Source: Sulfurimonas sp. (lineage in GTDB: Bacteria > Campylobacterota > Campylobacteria > Campylobacterales > Sulfurimonadaceae). Taken from it: DNA of 10,126 bases. A model generated the notes under the pieces. The model did no database searches, was not told where the DNA came from, and saw only the letters and a program-made list of their open reading frames with translations. Numbering within the stretch: position 1 is the stretch's first letter; each line of letters begins with the position of its first letter. Shown piece after piece: positions 5,869-10,126 of the stretch. Both the position numbers and the translations under genes were made by a program. The stretch is from contig NZ_JALNZY010000070.1 of the NCBI RefSeq assembly GCF_023229105.1, forward strand, positions 1 to 10,126, in the 5' to 3' direction.

Positions 5869-6729
5869 ATGAATAAAGAGTTAATCATGAACCTGCAAAG
5901 TAGTTTTAATAATATTGTTAATGTTTTGGAAGATTCAGACATAGAGTTTTGGTATGCAAGAGATTTGCAAAAAGTGCTAGGATATGAACGATGGGAGAAT
6001 TTTGCAAATGTAATAGAAAAAGCTAAAACTGCTTGTAAAAATTCTAAAATTGAAGTTAGTGACCATTTTCGCGACATCACGAAGATGGTCTTCATTGGTT
6101 CAAATACACAAAGAGCTATTGAAGATATTATGCTTACAAGATATGCCTGTTATCTCATAGCTCAAAATGGCGATAGCAAAAAAGGGCAAATTTCTTTTGC
6201 TCAAACATATTTTGCTATTCAAACGAGAAAACAAGAACTTATAGAACAAAGACTAGAGCTAGAAGATAGACTTCAAGCGAGAACAAAATTAAAAGAATCC
6301 GAAACGGAACTCTCAAAAAATATTTATGAAAGAGGTGTTGACGATAGAGGTTTTGGCAGAATCCGCTCAAAGGGAGATATGGCACTTTTTGGTGGTAACA
6401 CTACTCAAAATATGAAAGACAATCTGAAAGTACCAAACAAGCGCCCGTTGGCTGATTTTTTACCAACCATAACCATAACGGCTAAAAATCTTGCTACCGA
6501 GATAACAAATCATAATGTAAAACAAAAAAATCTCTACGGCGAAAACTCTATTACAAATGAACATGTCCAAAATAACGAAAGTGTTAGAGGGCTTTTAGGC
6601 GAAAGAGGCATTAAGCCCGAAGAATTGCCACCTGCGGAAGATTTGAAAAAGTTAGAAAGAAAAGTAAAATCTGATGAGAAAAAAATGATAAAACAGAGCG
6701 CTTTGCCAAAAAAGAAAAATAACAGATAG
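5869..6729 (+). CDS. dinD: DNA damage-inducible protein D (DinD), BRO-N family
   Basis: A 286-residue protein, similar in length to E. coli DinD (about 274). Residues 24-115 form the BRO-N-like domain: IEFWYARDLQKVLGYERWENF (26-46), then DHFRDI, then LTRYACYLIAQNGDSKK (89-105) and AQTYFAIQTRKQEL (111-124). The middle has RGVDDRGFGRIRSKGDMALFGG (155-176). The C-terminal part carries the family-typical LLGERGIKPEELPPAEDLKK (242-261), then a basic tail. In E. coli DinD is LexA-controlled and has been reported to affect RecA filament activity; whether that applies here is unknown, and Campylobacterota generally lack LexA. No partner gene is intact nearby, so it appears monocistronic. The surrounding gene fragments and AT-rich codons suggest horizontal arrival. 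DinD homologues are also found in accessory regions next to restriction genes, which fits the methylase relic upstream. Confidence 0.88.
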   Translation: MNKELIMNLQSSFNNIVNVLEDSDIEFWYARDLQKVLGYERWENFANVIEKAKTACKNSKIEVSDHFRDITKMVFIGSNTQRAIEDIMLTRYACYLIAQNGDSKKGQISFAQTYFAIQTRKQELIEQRLELEDRLQARTKLKESETELSKNIYERGVDDRGFGRIRSKGDMALFGGNTTQNMKDNLKVPNKRPLADFLPTITITAKNLATEITNHNVKQKNLYGENSITNEHVQNNESVRGLLGERGIKPEELPPAEDLKKLERKVKSDEKKMIKQSALPKKKNNR

Positions 6730-6748
6730 AAAATTAAATTTGTTAACA

Positions 6749-6785
6749 TAAGACAAATCTTGAATAAAAGATAAAAATTGTCTTA
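6749..6785. repeat. Inverted repeat, 8-bp arms
   Basis: TAAGACAA (6749-6756) and TTGTCTTA (6778-6785) are exact reverse complements separated by 21 bases. It lies just downstream of dinD but has no GC-rich stem or U-tract, so it is a poor terminator. The right arm is inside the first copy of a longer direct repeat. Confidence 0.4.
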
Positions 6786-6825
6786 ATTAAAAATATTACT
6801 TGAAAAACCATGAGAAGCCTAAAAG

Positions 6826-6854
6826 TTAAATCAGATAAAATTTGTCTGATTTAA
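6826..6854. repeat. Inverted repeat, perfect 10-bp arms
   Basis: TTAAATCAGA (6826-6835) and TCTGATTTAA (6845-6854) pair perfectly around a 9-base loop. No U-tract follows on the plus strand. It lies 41 bases before the peptide ATG, so it may be an operator or a weak hairpin ending transcription from dinD. Confidence 0.5.
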
Positions 6855-6855
6855 A

Positions 6856-6861
6856 AATACT
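6856..6861 (+). promoter_or_regulatory. Possible -10 box of the secreted-peptide gene
   Basis: AATACT follows a TTTAAAA run and would start transcription near 6867, giving a leader of about 28 bases that contains the ribosome binding site. It matches the consensus at four of six positions only. Confidence 0.3.
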
Positions 6862-6894
6862 AGAGCGTAATTCGTTCTTACCAAAGGATACACA

Positions 6895-7029
6895 ATGAAA
6901 ACATTGATTTTATTAATCGCATTAACACTAGGTGCTCTTCAAGCTGATAATATCGTAACTTACGATACAAGAAATGGAGACAGCGCTCCAATCAGCAAGC
7001 CTAACCACCCAAGTCAAGAGCTTTATTAA
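6895..7029 (+). CDS. Small secreted or periplasmic peptide (44 aa) of unknown function
   Basis: The start is well supported: AAAGGA (6883-6888) lies six bases before the ATG. Residues 1-17 (MKTLILLIALTLGALQA) form a classic short signal peptide: one lysine, a leucine/isoleucine core and an LQA cleavage site. Cleavage would leave a 27-residue hydrophilic peptide beginning DNIVTYDTRNGD and ending HPSQELY. It has no cysteines, no lipobox and no motif I know. The gene stands alone: repeats and a possible promoter lie before it and a strong intrinsic terminator starts 16 bases after its stop. That layout indicates an independently expressed unit, possibly at a high level. It could be a small periplasmic factor, a signalling peptide or a degraded remnant of a longer protein; I cannot choose among these. 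Confidence 0.75.
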   Translation: MKTLILLIALTLGALQADNIVTYDTRNGDSAPISKPNHPSQELY

Positions 7030-7045
7030 GAGTTGCGACTTTTAG

Positions 7046-7080
7046 CTCCACCCGCTTTTACGGGTGGAGTTTTTCTTTTC
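7046..7080 (+). terminator. Strong intrinsic (Rho-independent) terminator
   Basis: CTCCACCCG (7046-7054) and CGGGTGGAG (7061-7069) form a perfect 9-bp GC-rich stem with a 6-base loop, followed at once by TTTTTCTTTTC. It ends the secreted-peptide transcript and isolates it from pta. Confidence 0.93.
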
Positions 7081-7126
7081 TTACTTCTTTTTGCTCTCTT
7101 TCATAACCATACGCACACTACTATAT

Positions 7127-7132
7127 TATAAT
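7127..7132 (+). promoter_or_regulatory. Candidate -10 box for the pta-ackA operon
   Basis: A perfect TATAAT within the 158-base gap between the terminator and pta, preceded by T-rich DNA of the kind common before Campylobacterota housekeeping promoters. It would give a leader of about 100 bases. No -35 box is evident. The remaining gap shows no gene. Confidence 0.45.
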
Positions 7133-7159
7133 TTGGCATGATTCTAACAACTGCTTTAA

Positions 7160-7218
7160 ATGCTTAAATAAACATCATTACAGCCATCTTTAACTAAAAA
7201 AATCATAACATTAAGCAT
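7160..7218. repeat. Widely spaced 8-bp inverted repeat in the pta leader
   Basis: ATGCTTAA (7160-7167) and TTAAGCAT (7211-7218) are exact reverse complements, 43 bases apart, between the candidate pta promoter and the pta start. They could be paired binding sites or the base of a leader RNA structure, but AT-rich DNA makes chance likely. Confidence 0.3.
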
Positions 7219-7238
7219 ATTGCTTTATAGGTAGATGC

Positions 7239-9323
7239 ATGAAAATAAAATCTCTTTACATATCAGCGCAGGATAAAAATGCCGGTACTCTTTTTGTCTC
7301 TTTTGGGATGATGGAGACACTAAAAAGAAACATAGATAAGGTCGCTTTTTTTCGTCCTGTCATACTCTCAAAAGATACTCGTGATAAAGATATAGACTTT
7401 ATTCTAAAAAGGTATAACCTTGATATGCCCTACGAGGATGCATACGGATTTGATGTAGATTATGTTGAAGAGATGATTGCCTCCAATCGTCTTGATGAAC
7501 TTATAAACCAACTTATAGAGAAGTTTAAAAAACTTGAAAAAAATTATGATTTTATCCTTTGTGAGGGCATAAGGCGCTCTTTTTTAACCTCAACAATCGA
7601 TTATGACTTAAATCTACTTTTAGCTCAAAACTTTAACTCCTCCGTTATAAACATCGTTAATGCCAAAGATTCACTTGCTCGGGATATTTATGAAAATATC
7701 TTGATTGAAGCTCAAAATATACACTCTCATGACTGCAGCCATTTTGCGACATTTGTAAACAGAGTTGAGGGAGAAAGGTGTTTGGAACTAAAAGCCAAAA
7801 TGGCGGAGGAGGACATCAACGTATATATCTTAAAAGAGGTTGAGGAGCTTGATATACCGACTATTGAAGATGTAAAAGATGCTTTAAATGCAAAATTTTT
7901 ATATTTTATACAGGAGTACAACACAAGAGCCGTAAGAGCCTTTAAAATTGCCACTCAGGATGTAGAGGGCTTTTTGGCACAGATGAAAAAAGATGACCTC
8001 GTTGTCGTCTCGGCAAACAGATCAGATATCATTTTGGCTATTATTGCAGCTTTTTACTCCAAAGAGTATCCAAAAATAAGCGGCATCATTTTTTCTTCAA
8101 ATATAGAACTTGATGCAAATATACAAAAAATCATATCTGGTCTTAAAGATTTCAGCGTGCCTATGTTATCCGTAGAAACCGACACTTACCATACAGCAAA
8201 AAATCTGTTGCGTGTTTACTCAAGGCTTAGAGTAACGAGTGAGAGAAAAATAGCTCTTGCTCTTGGTTTGTTTAACTCAAGTATAGATATAAAAGCCATT
8301 GAGCAAAAAATAGCCACACAGACAAATGATGTGATGACCCCGATGATGTTCGAGTATAAACTCTTTGAGATGGCTAGGGAAAAAAGAAGAAGAATTGTCT
8401 TACCAGAGAGCAACGATGAGAGAGTGTTAAGGGCTGCGGAGATGATTTTGCGGCGTGATGTTGCAGAGATTATACTCTTAGGGCGTGAAGACGAAATACA
8501 AGAGGGTGCCAAAAAATTTGGACTTGATTTGAGCAAAGCAGCTATAATCAACCCTTTTGAATCTAACCTTCTTGAGGAGTTTGCAGATATTTTTTACATG
8601 AAAAGAAAAGAGAAGGGGCTAAGCCTTCAAGGTGCCAAAGATGCCATGGCTCATGTAAACTACTTTGCAACAATGATGGTTCATCTAGGATATGCAGATG
8701 GGATGGTAAGCGGTGCCATCCACACAACAGCAGACACGATAAGACCCGCCCTTCAAATCATAAAAACCGCTCCTGATATAAGCATCATCTCAAGCCTCTT
8801 TTTTATGTGCTTAAAGACAAAAGTTTTGGTGTATGGAGATTGCGCTCTAAATCAAGACCCAGATGCTGACGAACTTGCGCAAATTGCTCTCTCATGTGCA
8901 GATACGGCTCTTGCTTTTGGGATTGAGCCAAAGGTGGCAATGCTCTCTTATGCGACAGGCGAGAGCGGAAGCGGAGAAGATGTGGACAAAGTAAGAAAAG
9001 CTACAGAGATAGTAAAATCTATGAGAGCGGATTTGAAAATTGACGGACCTATCCAGTATGATGCGGCGATTGATAAAAGCGTAGCATCTTTAAAACTTCC
9101 AAATTCAAAGATAGCAGGCGAAGCAAATGTTTTTATCTTCCCAGATTTAAACACCGGAAACAACACATACAAGGCAGTTCAACGCTCTAGCGGTGCGGTT
9201 GCGATAGGACCTATTTTACAGGGACTTAAAAAACCTGTAAACGACTTAAGCCGTGGATGCAGCGTAAAGGATATAGTAAATACTATCTTAATTACAGCAA
9301 TTCAAGCAGGACAAACAAGTTGA
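7239..9323 (+). CDS. pta: Phosphate acetyltransferase (long form)
   Basis: Converts acetyl-CoA and phosphate to acetyl phosphate and CoA, reversibly, in the cytoplasm. At 694 residues it is the long, multi-domain form. Residues 1-220 are the BioD/CobQ-like N-terminal domain, whose degenerate nucleotide-loop region is ISAQDKNAGTLFVSFG (8-23). Residues 230-345 correspond to the DRTGG-like middle domain. Residues 370-690 are the catalytic PTA_PTB domain: RRRIVLPESNDERVLRAA (383-400), GYADGMVSGAIHTTADTIRP (484-503), ATGESGSGEDVDKV (572-585), FPDLNTGNNTYKAVQR (634-649) and AIGPILQGLKKPVNDLSRGC (655-674), all well kept. The ATG at 7239 is preceded by AGGT six bases away. It overlaps ackA, forming the classic acetate overflow/assimilation operon. 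Acetyl phosphate is also a phosphodonor for response regulators. Identification is secure. Confidence 0.96.
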   Translation: MKIKSLYISAQDKNAGTLFVSFGMMETLKRNIDKVAFFRPVILSKDTRDKDIDFILKRYNLDMPYEDAYGFDVDYVEEMIASNRLDELINQLIEKFKKLEKNYDFILCEGIRRSFLTSTIDYDLNLLLAQNFNSSVINIVNAKDSLARDIYENILIEAQNIHSHDCSHFATFVNRVEGERCLELKAKMAEEDINVYILKEVEELDIPTIEDVKDALNAKFLYFIQEYNTRAVRAFKIATQDVEGFLAQMKKDDLVVVSANRSDIILAIIAAFYSKEYPKISGIIFSSNIELDANIQKIISGLKDFSVPMLSVETDTYHTAKNLLRVYSRLRVTSERKIALALGLFNSSIDIKAIEQKIATQTNDVMTPMMFEYKLFEMAREKRRRIVLPESNDERVLRAAEMILRRDVAEIILLGREDEIQEGAKKFGLDLSKAAIINPFESNLLEEFADIFYMKRKEKGLSLQGAKDAMAHVNYFATMMVHLGYADGMVSGAIHTTADTIRPALQIIKTAPDISIISSLFFMCLKTKVLVYGDCALNQDPDADELAQIALSCADTALAFGIEPKVAMLSYATGESGSGEDVDKVRKATEIVKSMRADLKIDGPIQYDAAIDKSVASLKLPNSKIAGEANVFIFPDLNTGNNTYKAVQRSSGAVAIGPILQGLKKPVNDLSRGCSVKDIVNTILITAIQAGQTS
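9308..9311 (+). promoter_or_regulatory. Ribosome binding site supporting the ackA TTG start
   Basis: AGGA inside the last codons of pta lies eight bases before the TTG at 9320. It supports this unusual start codon, since no ATG lies nearby in the ackA frame. Confidence 0.65.
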
Positions 9324-10126
9324 AAATAGCAATCATAAACTCCGGAAGTTCCTCCATAAAATGTAAAGTTTTTCTTATGCCAAGCGAGCAGATTTTAGCA
9401 CATATCGTTGTCGAGAAAATAGGCGAAACTCTCTCTCTTATAACACTTACCCACAAAAATAACAAACATACGTCAAGCGCTGTTATAGCAACGCATCAAG
9501 AGGGGCTAAAAAGAATAAACAACATACTAAACGAGTACGGCATTGTTGCAAACTTTGCATCGCTTGATGCCATGGGGCACAGAGTAGTTCATGGCGGAGA
9601 GAGCTATAAAAGTGCTACTTTAATTGATAGCTCGGTTATTAAAAAGATAGAGAAGCTTATTCCTTTGGCACCGCTTCATAACGGAGTCAACCTTGAGGGA
9701 ATTCTAATCAGCCAAAAAAAAGCTCCCAATATAGCACATTTTGCAATTTTTGACACCGCATTTCACGCAACTATGCCAAAAGAGGCGTATATGTACGCCC
9801 TGCCTTATGAGCTTTATGAAAAACACAAAATCAGAAAATACGGCTTTCATGGAACATCGCACGCCTTTGTAATGAAAGAGGCGGCAAAAGCGATGCATAG
9901 AGATGCAAAAGAGCTAAACATAATAACGCTTCATCTTGGAAACGGAGCGAGCGTCTGCGCGATACAAAACGGCAAAAGCGTCGATACTTCTATGGGATTT
10001 ACTCCCTTAGAGGGGCTTATCATGGGAAGTAGATGCGGGGATTTGGATCCTGCAATCTTGCTTTATCTTCAAAGAGAGCTGGGGCTTAGTACAGATGAAA
10101 TCGATGACCTTCTTAACAAACAATCA
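9320..10126 (+). CDS. ackA: Acetate kinase, N-terminal 269 codons (runs off right edge)
   Basis: Interconverts acetyl phosphate plus ADP and acetate plus ATP, the partner reaction to Pta. The frame is open to the last base; full-length enzymes have about 400 residues, so roughly a third is missing. The TTG at 9320-9322 gives MKIAIINSGSSSIK, exactly the expected family N-terminus, and shares bases with the pta stop TGA (9321-9323). Active-site residues are visible: N7 in NSGSSS, R88 in GHRVVHGG, D145 in FDTAFHATMP, H177 in YGFHGTSH, N208 in HLGNGAS and R238 in GSRCGD. From R88 on, each lies three positions before its counterpart in the well-studied Methanosarcina enzyme (R91, D148, H180, N211, R241), as remembered. 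TTG start and overlap suggest translational coupling to pta. Nothing in the visible part looks damaged. Confidence 0.95.
   Translation, partial: MKIAIINSGSSSIKCKVFLMPSEQILAHIVVEKIGETLSLITLTHKNNKHTSSAVIATHQEGLKRINNILNEYGIVANFASLDAMGHRVVHGGESYKSATLIDSSVIKKIEKLIPLAPLHNGVNLEGILISQKKAPNIAHFAIFDTAFHATMPKEAYMYALPYELYEKHKIRKYGFHGTSHAFVMKEAAKAMHRDAKELNIITLHLGNGASVCAIQNGKSVDTSMGFTPLEGLIMGSRCGDLDPAILLYLQRELGLSTDEIDDLLNKQS

Larger units (their letters stand above)
6769..6862 (+). repeat. Imperfect direct repeat pair, about 27 bp, 64-bp period
   Basis: 6769-6795 and 6833-6859 match at 24 of 27 positions when aligned by eye. Both read AGATAAAA, one variable base, TTGTCT, then an A/T run ending in AAAAATA. 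The second copy is immediately upstream of the secreted-peptide gene. They could be tandem regulator sites or a duplicated promoter segment. Confidence 0.5.

Noticed and set aside
5748..6095. 115-codon minus-strand frame antisense to the dinD start
   Set aside because: It overlaps dinD coding sequence and the repeat region, has AT-driven hydrophobic composition and no start signals; taken as a shadow.
7134..7155. Sigma-54-like TTGGCATG before pta
   Set aside because: TGGCA is present but no TTGC element occurs at the required -12 spacing.
8216..8551. Minus-strand frames opposite pta and ackA (also near 7727, 8948 and 9704)
   Set aside because: All lie inside strongly conserved Pta or AckA coding sequence and show no independent signals.

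Overview
The window looks like a chromosomal segment of a Campylobacterota (epsilonproteobacterial) bacterium, probably Sulfurimonas-like. The base composition is AT-rich, a SUV3-type helicase carries a very long N-terminal extension, and pta and ackA sit in tandem. This placement rests on remembered family and gene-content patterns, not on a database search.

Left part, minus strand (1-3964). A 932-residue SUV3-like superfamily 2 RNA helicase is followed closely by an EamA/DMT-type membrane transporter, and then by the first 44 codons of a probable type I restriction subunit (HsdR) that runs off the left edge. The helicase is transcribed divergently from an alpha/beta hydrolase across a short shared promoter region; a well-spaced -35/-10 pair on the helicase side would give a leaderless or nearly leaderless mRNA.

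Middle, plus strand (4048-6894). The alpha/beta hydrolase is followed by about 2 kb of more AT-rich, accessory-looking DNA. It holds a decayed C-terminal scrap of an Eco57I-like adenine methylase/restriction protein, an unrecognised 233-residue coiled-coil protein, an N-terminal scrap resembling a Fic-family protein with a C8 tract, a cluster of palindrome and direct repeats, and an intact dinD (BRO-N family) gene. Debris of restriction and Fic genes around intact small genes suggests an insertion and decay site of the kind found in defence islands.

Right part, plus strand (6730-10126). A repeat-rich leader precedes a tiny monocistronic gene for a 44-residue secreted or periplasmic peptide, closed by a strong intrinsic terminator. 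The core pta-ackA operon follows. Pta interconverts acetyl-CoA and acetyl phosphate; AckA, cut by the right edge, interconverts acetyl phosphate and acetate with ATP formation. The ackA TTG start overlaps the pta stop codon, so the two are probably translationally coupled.

No tRNA, rRNA, CRISPR array, insertion sequence or complete mobile element was seen. No complete new multi-gene system could be shown. The most promising unknowns are the 233-residue coiled-coil protein, the secreted peptide with its duplicated upstream repeats, and the dinD promoter region.
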